Part shown: positions 20,594 through 30,424 of the stretch, piece by piece
How the letters are laid out: the number at the start of each line of letters is the position of its first letter
Numbering within the stretch: position 1 is the stretch's first letter
Assembly (NCBI GenBank): GCA_000333855.2
Contig: CM007340.1
Span: 637,202 to 701,201 of the forward strand
DNA: 64,000 bases
Origin: Endotrypanum monterogeii
Taxonomy: Eukaryota; Euglenozoa; Kinetoplastea; Trypanosomatida; Trypanosomatidae
Direction: 5' to 3'
Notes under the pieces: generated by a model
Seen by the model: only the letters and a program-made list of their open reading frames with translations
What the model was told of the DNA's origin: nothing
Database searches by the model: none
Program-made: the position numbers and the translations under genes

Positions 20594-21872
20594 TTTTTTT
20601 TTACTTTGCGTGTGGTGACGAGAGGATATCCCCGGACACAATGAAAGAATTCCTTTGGAGACAACAAACAGAGGGGGAGTGGAGTGGGGGGGGGGAAGGT
20701 TTGCAGTCGCTAGGTAACACGATGTTACGAGCACAATAAAAAAGAAAAAAAAAGATGAAGAACAAAATAAACAAAAATTGGGTGAAGATGTTGGGTGGGC
20801 TAATTCCGTCGCGGGGAAATAGAAGAGTGAGATCGAGAAAGAGTTGCAGCGAGGTGGTTCCCTATCGTTTTTTTTTTTTTGGGCGTCACCGCCTCTTTTT
20901 TTTTTTTTGGTTGGAGGGCGAAGAAGACTCACATGTTAAATCGCAGGTGGAGAAACGAAGGAGGCGGGAAGCGTGAGAGAAATGGGGTAGGGGAGGGAAA
21001 GAGGAGGAGATGGGCGTGTCATCGGTGGAGCTTTAGGTGGTGGAAGAGGAAGCACAAAAAAGATATCGAAGCATGGGGTCCTATCATAGGCACATACTTT
21101 ATATAGGTTATCCCCCAGACTTTTTGTGCTTCCTCAAATGCATCGTCTTATCGCTTCTGTGCAAAACCTCTAAACCACCGTGGGGAAACACACTTGAAGG
21201 CAGTCGTCGAGGACCAGTCAGGGGGTGAGCCTGCAGCTAGATCGGTCCCTGCTGAGCACGCCAAGTGAGCAGGGTGACTGGGGCGAGAGAATAGTGTATG
21301 ATGCGACCCTCTAAGCACCGAAGGTTCGAAGCCTCAAGTTCAGTCACACACACACACACACACACACGCACGTGTGATGTATGTATGTGCGTGAATGTGG
21401 GGTCCGTTTGTAAATCAGTTCCGAAATGAAGAAACAAAATACGAAAGAAGAAAGTGATAAAATAGTTAAAAAAAAAAGAAAAACGACATCGCCGATGAAG
21501 ACAAAGGTTGCCGCGCCTTAGAGATGAACCGAGAGACAGAAGCCACTGCTCGTGTGTTTGCACGCAAGGGGACGAAGCCAGGCAGCAAGGGAGGATCATC
21601 GAGTCTGAAAAGAAATCTAGGTGTTGAAGGGGCGGAAAGAAGAAACAGCAGGAGACTATTGTGCCGTTGTACCATCGAGTGCCTCCTCGCTCCCTCCCTA
21701 GCAGTGCCCTTTGCCTGTCAACGAGGTTGCCCTCCGTGATGTATGAGCTGCGCTGAGGGAATCCAAAACTCGATGCACACATCAGAAGCAAAGAGGGAAA
21801 GAAAGCGTCATCACACCCTCTGGGACATCGGCAGGGTATAAAGCGGGCGGACTGTGGGGGTGTCTTTTCTGC
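20594..21872. other. Intergenic region, no gene
   Basis: Apart from the SGT1 5' UTR it holds T runs at about 20868-20880 and 20897-20908, a (CA)n run at about 21344-21367 and A-rich tracts. The 184-codon minus-strand frame at 21237-21791 is Phe/Cys/Leu-rich, crosses the CA repeat and matches nothing, so I treat it as chance. Confidence 0.65.
20653..20654 (-). promoter_or_regulatory. Probable spliced-leader acceptor AG of SGT1
   Basis: A strong C/T tract on the minus strand (about 20668-20700) is followed by the first AG here. No ATG lies between this AG and the SGT1 ATG at 20593, so it decides the start in favour of the 213-residue form. Confidence 0.5.
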
Positions 21873-22394
21873 TTAGTTCTTGGCGAACTTCTTGCCCATC
21901 TTATCGGCAGAGCTCTTGGAAACCACTTCGAGGACGTTGTAGCGAATGGTCTTGCTCAGCGGGCGGCACTGACCGATGATCACCTCGTCACCCTGCTTAG
22001 GGTCGAAGGCGGGACTGCAGTGCACGGCAAGGGACTTGTGGCGCTTCTGGTAACGCTGGTACGTCTTGATGAAGTGCAGGTAGTTGCGACGGATGGTGAT
22101 GGTGCGGTCCATCTTGATGGAGTGCACGGTGCCACGCAGGATGCGGCCACGGATCACGACGTTGCTCGTGAAGGGGCACTTGCGGTCGATGTACTTGCCG
22201 TTCAGCGCCATAGCCGGGGTCTTGAAGCCCAGACCGACCTTCTTGGAGTAGCGGATGTGGCCGGAGCTGTTGACGTGTTTGCGGTTCGGGCGGTGCATGT
22301 TCTCATTCACCGCCGTCTGGCGCTGGTACGCCTTCTGGTGCTGAATGGTGGCATCCACCTGATGCGCCTTGAAGTACTGCGGAGCAGAGGACAT
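21873..22394 (-). CDS. RPS11: 40S ribosomal protein S11 (uS17)
   Basis: 173 residues from the ATG at 22394 ([20 protein letters not shown]). It carries the eukaryotic uS17 core: a basic N-terminal extension with [20 protein letters not shown], then [19 protein letters not shown], the [18 protein letters not shown] block, [17 protein letters not shown] and a lysine-rich C-terminus (KMGKKFAKN). The length is right for eukaryotic S11. It binds 18S rRNA in the small subunit. The long frame upstream of 22394 is low-complexity 5' UTR. Third positions are strongly GC-biased, as expected for a highly expressed ribosomal gene here. Confidence 0.97.
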   Translation of the reverse strand: MSSAPQYFKAHQVDATIQHQKAYQRQTAVNENMHRPNRKHVNSSGHIRYSKKVGLGFKTPAMALNGKYIDRKCPFTSNVVIRGRILRGTVHSIKMDRTITIRRNYLHFIKTYQRYQKRHKSLAVHCSPAFDPKQGDEVIIGQCRPLSKTIRYNVLEVVSKSSADKMGKKFAKN

Positions 22395-22681
22395 GTGTCT
22401 ACGTGAGGTCGAGAATCTTTCTATGTGAGGGGGGGGGGAGGCAGATGTGCATGGGGATTGTAGCGTAGGAGAATGGAGTTGTGTGTGGAAAGGAGAGAGG
22501 ATATTGGGGGGAGAGACGGCAGGACAAAGGGCCGCATAGGCGCGCATGGCAGAGGGGCACAGAGATGAAGCGGAGCACGCTTGTGTGTGTGTGTGGAGGA
22601 GCAGTTGAGGGTGGTAGCAGCCGCAGATATCAGTTCGGTAAAATACAATTGGCGATCAGCAAAGAGATAACAGTTGAGGCA

Positions 22682-22716
<35 letters not shown>

Positions 22717-22977
22717 CTTTATATAGCAAAAGCAAGTCAGGGGTCTGAGGAGAGAAAACGGTGATTCGGATCCGCGGTGGACAGGGAACAGCTGAAAGGA
22801 TGAAGGAGAAGCAAACCAAGTGGGAGCACACACACACAGACATATATATATATATATCCTAGTACGTGATCCCCTCTTCATCCAAAAAAAAAAAAGCATC
22901 TAAGTCTAATGAAGCGCAAGTTGTACATGTTCCGTGTAAATGAGGTGCGTTCCAAAGTAAAGCGCGACGCACGGCAT
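22395..22977. other. Intergenic region with TA microsatellites, no gene
   Basis: Holds the RPS11 5' UTR and splice signal, a (TA)n run at about 22686-22713, a shorter TA run at about 22842-22857 and an A run at about 22883-22895. No gene seen. Confidence 0.7.
22421..22422 (-). promoter_or_regulatory. Probable spliced-leader acceptor AG of RPS11
   Basis: A C run with flanking T/C (about 22423-22442 on the minus strand) is followed by the first AG here, giving a 5' UTR of about 26 nt. Short UTRs suit a ribosomal-protein mRNA. Confidence 0.45.
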
Positions 22978-24030
22978 CTAAGTTGCATGTTGGCGGGAGA
23001 TTTCAGAGGCTGTCGTCCCTGACTGCATCATCCCTGCGCCCCAAAAGTGCCGTTGTGGGAGCTTCGAGACTAAGTTGGCACCCGGCATTCCTGTCGTGAA
23101 CGAGTAGTCGGTGTGCGCATCCCCGTTGAGGTAAGGATGCATAGACGACCCCAGGATGCCCCTCGGCCTCGTCATCCCCGACTCCACCGGTGGCATGAAG
23201 TGGGATTTCCAGGGATGCCTGTGGTCTTCGTTCCTCATCATATGGAGACGGGCATTGACCATCTTTGCTTCATCAATGAGGATGCGCGCTTGCTCCTCCT
23301 CTGCGCGGCGAGTGCGCACCCACACCTTGTATTCTTCAATTTCTTGCGGTGTCATCAACCCGTACTTGGGCAACGCGTTGCTAAGATACAAAACAAGACC
23401 TACCGCATACGTAACGTACCCCATCCCGGCGAAGACCCACAGATTCACCGTGCTGACGAAGGGCAGGTAGGCGTTTGACATCACCCCGCAGTGCAGCAAG
23501 TAGTCCTTCAGCAAAGAGGCAGGTTGCCTCGCGGTCGCCACGATCTGTATGACGTAGGCCAGCAACAAAAGCTCGGCAGCGGAGATGATATCTTTCCAGA
23601 AGTAGAAGTTACGGTACTTGATAACAAACACATTCGCATCCACCAGCGTCCGATTCACTGCACCAACAATGAGGGTGGTGATGCACACAAAAATCGCGAG
23701 TCGCATCTGTATGGCGTGATCAACGAAAATGTCGTTCACAGAATTCTGAGTGAGGGTTATACTGACAGAGTTAAAGGCGTAGATGTTCCGTGTCGTTGTA
23801 AAGGAGCAGGTTCCTGTCTTGTAGATGAGGGCAGGTGAGAGCTCGAAGTTGTTGGGGACAATGATGCTGCGCGTGAAGGTGCGTTTGGCACCAATCACTG
23901 TAGTGACGGTGTGTATAAGAAATGTGATGAGCTGCACGAGTGAGCAGAGATCGTAAAAAGATACAATTTTCTTTTCAACCGCCAGTCGCCCCTTATTGGG
24001 CCGCTGCTGGAGATCGCTCACAAGCTGCAT
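22978..24030 (-). CDS. Multi-pass membrane protein of unknown function
   Basis: 350 residues from the first ATG at 24030 (MQLVSDLQQRPNKGRLAVEK); the frame extends two codons to a GTG. Four hydrophobic segments are visible, at about residues 30-50, 107-126, 146-168 and 190-216. A loop of about 60 residues between the first two is Thr/Asn-rich and carries one cysteine. The C-terminal 130 residues are hydrophilic, beginning with a charged helix (RTRRAEEEQARILIDEAK), and are probably cytosolic. I see no enzyme or transporter signature and do not recognise the family; it may be kinetoplastid-specific. The gene is supported by length, composition and regular spacing in the unit. Confidence 0.8.
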   Translation of the reverse strand: MQLVSDLQQRPNKGRLAVEKKIVSFYDLCSLVQLITFLIHTVTTVIGAKRTFTRSIIVPNNFELSPALIYKTGTCSFTTTRNIYAFNSVSITLTQNSVNDIFVDHAIQMRLAIFVCITTLIVGAVNRTLVDANVFVIKYRNFYFWKDIISAAELLLLAYVIQIVATARQPASLLKDYLLHCGVMSNAYLPFVSTVNLWVFAGMGYVTYAVGLVLYLSNALPKYGLMTPQEIEEYKVWVRTRRAEEEQARILIDEAKMVNARLHMMRNEDHRHPWKSHFMPPVESGMTRPRGILGSSMHPYLNGDAHTDYSFTTGMPGANLVSKLPQRHFWGAGMMQSGTTASEISRQHAT

Positions 24031-24757
24031 TGGCACACTCCCTTCCCCAGTGATAAATGGTGTCTGTGTGTGTGTGTGTGTGTGTGTGGAGGGAGGGTGA
24101 TGAATTGATGAGGTAATGCTGGTGGTAGTGGTGAGGTTATGTGAGCTGCACCAGTCTGGTTCCTTTCAGAGCAGATAGTGCAAAGGAGGCGGCGAGGAGC
24201 AGAGAAGGCAGATCAAAGCGAGTGCACAGTTGGGAGAGGAGGAGGGGGTCGCAGTTGGAGACAGCGCACCTACGCATTCCCCACCCAGTTCACAAGAGGC
24301 ATTCCTTGTAGACATTACATCATTACGTGAGAAAGAGGGCCACGACACAACTATCAGGGTAGCCAATGTGCCCTCTTGGCGTGATGGTAGTCGCCGTGGG
24401 AATGTCACTAGCGGACGTGCGCCAATCACGACTTGAAAGCCCAAAGGCGTTAAGGGGTCAGAGAAGAACCAGGAGCCCCAGCGATACAGCTTATATCTTG
24501 GCGGTCCCCCATGTGAGTGCTCTGTGAACGCATATTTGCTGGGATTCATCTACGCCTCATTTAGAGTCACACAACATATTCGTTAACGTTTAACCGACAA
24601 TTGTGCATACCAGCGAAATCACGTCGGCGAGTGCGCATCAGCGACACCTCCGTAAGCCTCGCGGCTTTCACGTTCCCCTCTCCACCCATTAGAGCACAAG
24701 CGAAGTAAATGCGGCGATGATGTCACCTCTGATTTGGGGCCCTTTTAACTTTTATTT
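24031..24757. other. Intergenic region, no gene
   Basis: (TG)n run at 24065-24088 followed by G-rich sequence. The minus-strand 127-codon frame at 24166-24549 has no recognisable product and is not called. Confidence 0.65.
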
Positions 24758-25714
24758 TCATTGAGTGTCACGAAACACAAGGTCAAGCGGGTCAGCGCTG
24801 GGGGCTGGGTGCAGCGCCTTGTGCCTCTCTGACTTCTCCTTTATCACTTCATTGGATCGCTGCTTCTCGAGGCGACGCAGCTTGCGATCGCGTCGTTGCT
24901 CTGTCGGCGGCTGTGCCAGGGCGTTCTTCCACAACACGCTTCCCTTGCAACACCCGTTGAAGATCGCCACTGGCTCCAAGGTGAAGCGGGGCCCGATCTC
25001 GACAAGCGACGGCGGGCTGGTGGGCACAATTTGATAATTGCGGACCCAAATGTGGCTGTCAAGCCACAGAAAAGACATGATGCGGTCCACAAACGGCTTC
25101 GACTTGGGGTGGTAGCGTGGCGTGTTGAAGGCCATGTGCAGCAGTGACTTAGCTACGCGCAGATGTGGGTGGAGCTCGAATTCTCGGTCAAAGTGAAGCA
25201 GTGGTCGGCTGTATTTGAGGCAGTTGCCAGCCATACGAATCTCATCCGCCGTGTGCACGTTGTTGATCTGCATTTTGACGCTCGGTCCGCTGGGGGCCTG
25301 CCCGATCCACATATAATTAACGTCGTTTCGATGCGGTTCAACAAACATAACGCTGTTGCACTGATGCAGCTCACAAAGCTCAACGAGATCGTCACCGAGA
25401 GTGTTGGTGCGGCCAATCTTCGGGTGTTCGCGAGAGTGGGGCATGAGGCCACGGAGATCGAGAAGAAGATGCCGGCCCTTGCTTGTCATACTCCGAGCAC
25501 CAAGCACCAACATCTTCTGGCGGTTCGTCATCTTCTTCGTTGTCTGTGCCCGCTGCACGTGCATTTGACCCACCATTTCCTCCCTGCGATCTTCCCTTGA
25601 ACTGGAGCCGTCCACTACTTCAGTCTGCTTTTCCGTGGCGATCTGCAGTGTATTGGACCCTTTCACGTCTGCCGCCTGCGCGGATCGAGAGCGTTTTTTA
25701 CCAGCCCCCGCCAT
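24758..25714 (-). CDS. BRX1: BRX1-like ribosome biogenesis factor (Brix domain)
   Basis: 318 residues from the ATG at 25714 (MAGAGKKRSRSAQAADVKGS). After a basic, acidic-patched N-terminus, the Brix domain covers about residues 62-275, including RQKMLVLGARSMTSKGRHLL, LMPHSREHPKIGR, CNSVMFVEPHRNDVNYMWIG, the GPSVKMQINNVHT strand pair and the SFLWLDSHIWVRNYQI and GPRFTLEPVAIFNGC blocks. The C-terminal tail is rich in Arg, Lys and Glu. BRX1 acts in the nucleolus in early assembly of the large (60S) subunit together with EBP2. Length and order of motifs match the family closely, and I see nothing missing. Confidence 0.95.
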   Translation of the reverse strand: MAGAGKKRSRSAQAADVKGSNTLQIATEKQTEVVDGSSSREDRREEMVGQMHVQRAQTTKKMTNRQKMLVLGARSMTSKGRHLLLDLRGLMPHSREHPKIGRTNTLGDDLVELCELHQCNSVMFVEPHRNDVNYMWIGQAPSGPSVKMQINNVHTADEIRMAGNCLKYSRPLLHFDREFELHPHLRVAKSLLHMAFNTPRYHPKSKPFVDRIMSFLWLDSHIWVRNYQIVPTSPPSLVEIGPRFTLEPVAIFNGCCKGSVLWKNALAQPPTEQRRDRKLRRLEKQRSNEVIKEKSERHKALHPAPSADPLDLVFRDTQ

Positions 25715-26564
25715 ACTTTCTGATTGCGTGTATCAAGCGGAAAAAAGGTTGTGTGTGTGTGTGTGTGTGTGTGAGAGGGAGGGAGGGAGGGTCGGGGCTG
25801 TGTGAGCACAAAAACAAGCAGTCAACTTGCTGCTAGAGTGTGCACGCCTGCCGCTCCGGGTATGTTGCTGGTGAGTGTGTATATTGGAGTTTGTTAAGTT
25901 GTAGTTACTGCAGCAGCTCAGATCGCAGTCATATTTTGCAGATGATGTTCAGGGTTACGAGAGAGATTAGAATAAGTGCAAGGGGATCACGGGAAAAAAA
26001 AAAGAAAATCTCGTGGCGTTCTCGGAGGATGGATTTTTAAAACAAGACCATGCGGAATACGCCCATGCATATAGAGACGGTTGCTCTTCCGCTGTATACG
26101 CGTCCAAAGGCAGATCCAGATATCGCTACAGCTGAGAAGTCAACGGATGGACAAAGCGCAGAGATACAGACGCATCGTAGAAACAGCAGTAGTCTACAGA
26201 TTTCACACGAAATCACGACGTAGATGCGAGCCTCTCTCTGATACCATCGCTGCCGTCGTGCGTGTCAAGGATGCAGCGAATGCGAGCGAGTACCAAGCGA
26301 ACGGGAAGGGATCGCAGGAAGAGGAGCGTGAAACGAGGGGTTTAGCGGCGGTCAGCTCTAACAGGCAAAGCAACTCCAAGTGGAAAAGAAATGTCGGGGC
26401 AAATGCTTCTCATCACCCTAATGGGACATGCACCTGGCCGGGAGGAGGGGGGGGGGCAGGAAACACACAAGACGTGTGTAGAGTTTGACACACACGCACA
26501 CATTCTTGGGAGGCGGTGTCATGTGGGAGAAAACATGTATTTATAAAGCGATCCGCACTGCTCA
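25715..26564. other. Intergenic region, no gene
   Basis: (TG)n at 25750-25773 next to GAGGGA-type repeats, which form a pyrimidine tract for BRX1 on the coding strand. An A run lies near 25993-26003. Short frames on both strands are not convincing. Confidence 0.65.
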
Positions 26565-29500
26565 TCACAAAGGGCAACTGCTGCCACCTTCCCTTGCACC
26601 TCCCACATGACAGTTGACACCATAGAAGACGGTCGCCATACCAGTCAGGTAGCGAAGTTTGCAGGCCCGGCGAGCCACCGCCAGGCACTCACCGACGGTA
26701 ATGTCTTCGTCACTGTCCCCCTTCAGGCAGGCGATTTGGAGGAAGCGAGAGGTAAGACGGTCAATGTCTACGTCTGTGACGTCCCACAAGCACCCCAACA
26801 CACATGAAACACCTGCGCTGAGGTACGCGAAGGGCAAACCAAAACAGTCGAAGAGCCCGCTAGCCTGCATGCGGGCAGAACTGCAACCCATTAGCAGCAC
26901 CAGTGTGGGTGGTATGCCAGCTGCAGATGGAATCCAATCGTACAGTCCAGCCCGTGATATCAAATGCTCTCCGCCCTTGTGACCGGCGTATACAAACAAG
27001 TCAATGTGATGACTCCCATTTTTGCGCTCAGCGAGGAGGCGGCGCAAAAACGGCGAAGCAGCTGTGATGCCACCGTCGCGTGCTGCTGCAGAGGCAGCTT
27101 GCAGGGTTTCTCCGTAGGCCACCTCCCAATGTGGGTGCTGCGCGATGATCTCCGTGAAAGGCGAATGGTCGTGTTTCACCGCATCGTCATCGCGGTAGAT
27201 GTAAGTTTGCCGCAGAGACACCGCCGGCGCATCCATGCAACAGCTCTTCACAAATTCTAGCGACGGCACTCTGGAAATGCTGCGATCTTGGCATACATCT
27301 AAAGCCTCCCAAGGCAACGCGTGCAACTCTCCATCCAGCACCAGATAGACGTGCTCACGTGAGACGAGAAGTAAATCTATATGATGGTGCTCGTAACACG
27401 CCACATTATCACTTGACGTAGTCGTGACTGCATCTGGTGTTACCTCGCGGTAGTATGCTTGCAACACTTCAGGCACCATTTCTTCGACGGCACCCTGAAC
27501 CGCGGCGTCCAGCAAGAGGTCCCACCAGCAATCCTGCCCCTGTGCTGTTTCACTGTCGAGTGAACATGACAGTGATGACCCGGAGGCAGCTGCAGTGGCA
27601 GGTACTACCAACTGCCCCAATGCGGTGATCGCCTCGAGCACCGTTCTCTGAGCCTGCTTCACTGTTTGGGTGCAGCATGTGCAGCTGTGCGCATCTCGTG
27701 GGCCGTAAAAGCACGTGGCCTGCACACTCGATGATGAGGTACACCTCCACAGGTGCGGCGCCGCCACGAGAGCCTGGAGAGTGACCTGTCGAATGGCGTC
27801 AACAGGGGGGCAACGACTAGCCCCACGAAAGCGAATACATTCCGCAGCAAACCGCGCTGCCAATGTGTCCAGCTGGCTGCTGAGAGAGTCACTGGGGTGG
27901 CCAGCTAGGAGCACGTGTGCAGCACCCAATACGTCTTGCATTGACGCCGCAACTCGACCGATGCGATCATCAAGCTCAAATCTCTCACACCACCACAACT
28001 CTTTTCTTTGCCGCTCCCCTCCATATCCCGGCTCGGAACACGCAGCGGCGCAGCTGCACGGTAGCTGACATTCGTTGTATGTGGTTGAGGCGAGATCATG
28101 TGGGTCTTGACTGCCAAGACAACGACCTATCTCGGCGGCTGCACTTACGGTACCTCGCATCAGTTGCAAGCGGTTGCGACTCATCACTTCCGTCACCTCA
28201 GCTGCGCACGCCTGAAGCAATCCTCCTACATCACAGCGTACCGTCAAATCAGTCAGCTGACCGCACTGTGTGTCTCGCTTCTTTGTTGACCACGCGGAGC
28301 TCGCTCGAGTGCGCCGGATCCACAGCTGCCCTTCTTCACCCTGCGATCCGGCAGAGATGTAACAAATCTCCACAACAGTTCCCAGTGCAACAGCAGAGCG
28401 CTTTGGCAACATCGGAGCAGAAGCCGCGGCGTCATCGCATTCCAATCCGCTATGCAGGACACCGTACAAGCAGAAATCCTGAAGGTGTCGCCGAGTCTTC
28501 CACGCAAGACCCGCGGTGCTGATCCACGGCCAGCTGAGGTAACGGACACTAGCCGTGTCAGCGTGATCCGCAAGCTCTGCGTCTGCCCGTTCAAGCGCGG
28601 TCTTCAGCCGTCGCCATCCCGCCAACGAGACACCGGTGCGGCTGGTCGGAGTGGCGTAGTTCGCAGCAGAAAGGTGAGTGGTGGTGATCACCGTGGCAAA
28701 GCGGTGCACGAGTTGAAGCAATACCTCAAGCTGTGGTGGGCAGGAGCAACGTGGGAGAAGACGACCTAGGAGTGTAAGGTAGAAGCGTGCCAGCGGGGCA
28801 TCACGAGCCTGTAGAAGTGCGTCAATCAGACGAATAAGTCCACCCACGAGAAAGGATGGGGCAAATGGGTCCTGTAACACTTCCTTTGCCCATTCTGCAG
28901 GGCGGCGCCGCAAGAGGGCATCACACACAGGCCGCAGTTGCCTGATATCGTGGCAGATGGCCAGCACATCTAGAGCGTTGGCGGAGGTGTAGTTGATTCC
29001 CTCAATCCACTCCACGTACGGCAGGCCACCATCCCGTATGTGCGAACTGGTCAGCAGCTCCGCTGGCGAGTCCAGTGTGACGCCACTGAGGATTCGATGT
29101 AAGCGCTGCCTCCACCGACTTCCATGCTCGTCCAGTCCGTCAGCACACCAGTCAAGCAAAGCGCACGCCTCTGCAACGAGACCCCAGCGCAGCGACACCG
29201 CGATCAACGGTGCTGCATACGTGCTAAACGTGTCAGCAGCATTGAAGGACGCCACTGGCACACCCGAAGCGACCAGCCGCTGTGAAAAGGATGCCCAATG
29301 CAAGAGAGGGCTCAAGGCATCTGCACTCACACAGGGAGCGAGGACGCCTGACCGCATTGTGGCACTACTACTTAGTGTACGCTGCCGCACACAGCGCACC
29401 ACCCGCATCAGCTCACTCAGCGAAGAGTCGAGTGGCTCCGCAAACTGCACGACGCTGGTAAAGGACGCTGATAGCAGGGGTGGTTCATGGGCGAAGGCGC

Positions 29501-30404
29501 TTGAGAGCACCGGTATGACAGACCGGTTCCATTCTGTACTAAAAGCTGTTTGCCGCGCACGTATGTCCACCATGACCTGTTGACAGAGGCGCAGGTGCAG
29601 CTTCGCCCACGGTTCGCCAAGCGCGGCTATCGACGGTGCACGGGAAACAGTGTCCATGAATGTCCCCCTTCCCACGCCTGACTGCGCAGCAATATCCAGT
29701 AGAGTCACAGCACTCATCGCACACAACCCACCTGCGCTCCGAAGTGCACGCCGCAATACGGTGTTCACCCAAGTAGAGAGAAACGTGCGGAGAACATCCG
29801 CGCAATCATCAGCTGCGACCCAGCGATGCACACACCGCCACACCGTGTTGGACACCAGCTGAAACACTTCCTCGTCCTCTGCAGTACCCTCGTGTGCCTC
29901 GCCGGTTAACATATGCCAGTAGATGAGCAATGAAGTCAAGACAGCGATCGCTGTGTCCCGCGAAGATGTCTGAGCTGCGTTCTCGGAAGACGGCACGTTG
30001 TCCAGGGATGCGATCTCTAGCTCTACCCGCTTCATATCTTCGTCAGTGATAGAGATCAGCGAGGCGAAGCTCGTTGATGAGACGTCAACATCATGGGCTG
30101 CACGTGACAGAGGTAGTGTCACCAGTGGACACAATCGCCATGCTGTGACCAGCAGGCGGCTTAGGGAGACTGGACTGAGGCTGCTCTCTACAGCCGCAGT
30201 CGCACGCAGACGTGCGTTGAGCTGCACTCGTAATGCGGAAGCGAGCAGCTTCGGCAGATCCCAAGGCGATGCAAGGTGACGATGCCGTAAAGATGAAATT
30301 TGTTCTGCGGCTTCGACCACCACTTCCACCTCTTCAAAATGATGCAAGGTGTTTCTGGTTGCATGATAGAGAGTACGCAGGAAGGTACTATGAGGTGACG
30401 CCAT
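26565..30404 (-). CDS. Separase (C50 caspase-like protease)
   Basis: 1279 residues from the ATG at 30404 (MASPHSTFLRTLYHATRNTL). The open frame continues 96 codons upstream, but those codons lie beyond the probable splice acceptor at 30539-30540 and are low-complexity. The C-terminal protease domain has the separase dyad: His about 1142 in LFVYAGHKGGEHLIS and Cys about 1174 in LLMGCSSARM, followed by the typical VLGCLWDVTDVDIDRLT block. The large N-terminal region is alpha-helical and poorly conserved, as in all separases. Separase cleaves the cohesin kleisin at anaphase onset and acts in the nucleus. Its inhibitor securin is not recognisable nearby, as expected for a fast-evolving partner. 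An out-of-frame upstream ATG overlaps the start. Confidence 0.94.
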   Translation of the reverse strand: MASPHSTFLRTLYHATRNTLHHFEEVEVVVEAAEQISSLRHRHLASPWDLPKLLASALRVQLNARLRATAAVESSLSPVSLSRLLVTAWRLCPLVTLPLSRAAHDVDVSSTSFASLISITDEDMKRVELEIASLDNVPSSENAAQTSSRDTAIAVLTSLLIYWHMLTGEAHEGTAEDEEVFQLVSNTVWRCVHRWVAADDCADVLRTFLSTWVNTVLRRALRSAGGLCAMSAVTLLDIAAQSGVGRGTFMDTVSRAPSIAALGEPWAKLHLRLCQQVMVDIRARQTAFSTEWNRSVIPVLSSAFAHEPPLLSASFTSVVQFAEPLDSSLSELMRVVRCVRQRTLSSSATMRSGVLAPCVSADALSPLLHWASFSQRLVASGVPVASFNAADTFSTYAAPLIAVSLRWGLVAEACALLDWCADGLDEHGSRWRQRLHRILSGVTLDSPAELLTSSHIRDGGLPYVEWIEGINYTSANALDVLAICHDIRQLRPVCDALLRRRPAEWAKEVLQDPFAPSFLVGGLIRLIDALLQARDAPLARFYLTLLGRLLPRCSCPPQLEVLLQLVHRFATVITTTHLSAANYATPTSRTGVSLAGWRRLKTALERADAELADHADTASVRYLSWPWISTAGLAWKTRRHLQDFCLYGVLHSGLECDDAAASAPMLPKRSAVALGTVVEICYISAGSQGEEGQLWIRRTRASSAWSTKKRDTQCGQLTDLTVRCDVGGLLQACAAEVTEVMSRNRLQLMRGTVSAAAEIGRCLGSQDPHDLASTTYNECQLPCSCAAACSEPGYGGERQRKELWWCERFELDDRIGRVAASMQDVLGAAHVLLAGHPSDSLSSQLDTLAARFAAECIRFRGASRCPPVDAIRQVTLQALVAAPHLWRCTSSSSVQATCFYGPRDAHSCTCCTQTVKQAQRTVLEAITALGQLVVPATAAASGSSLSCSLDSETAQGQDCWWDLLLDAAVQGAVEEMVPEVLQAYYREVTPDAVTTTSSDNVACYEHHHIDLLLVSREHVYLVLDGELHALPWEALDVCQDRSISRVPSLEFVKSCCMDAPAVSLRQTYIYRDDDAVKHDHSPFTEIIAQHPHWEVAYGETLQAASAAARDGGITAASPFLRRLLAERKNGSHHIDLFVYAGHKGGEHLISRAGLYDWIPSAAGIPPTLVLLMGCSSARMQASGLFDCFGLPFAYLSAGVSCVLGCLWDVTDVDIDRLTSRFLQIACLKGDSDEDITVGECLAVARRACKLRYLTGMATVFYGVNCHVGGAREGGSSCPL

Positions 30405-30424
30405 GCCTCTCCGAGTGCGCACAT
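30188..30424 (-). other. Possible out-of-frame uORF overlapping the separase start
   Basis: An ATG at 30424, 20 nt upstream of the separase ATG, opens a 78-codon frame that ends inside the separase coding region. If the mRNA begins at the AG at 30539-30540, this would be its first AUG. It is probably not a real protein gene, but it could depress separase translation. It would be irrelevant if splicing uses a site downstream of 30424. Confidence 0.35.

Noticed and set aside
20594..20932. N-terminal extension of SGT1 by 113 residues
   Set aside because: Low-complexity sequence that spans the pyrimidine tract and splice acceptor at 20653-20654; the CS domain begins right after the ATG at 20593.
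21310..21345. GGTTCGAAGCC resembling a tRNA B box
   Set aside because: The flanking bases do not form a T stem, and no cloverleaf can be drawn in either direction.
21237..21791. 184-codon minus-strand frame between SGT1 and RPS11
   Set aside because: Phe/Cys/Leu-rich translation crosses a CA repeat and poly-A/T runs; typical of chance frames in these spacers.
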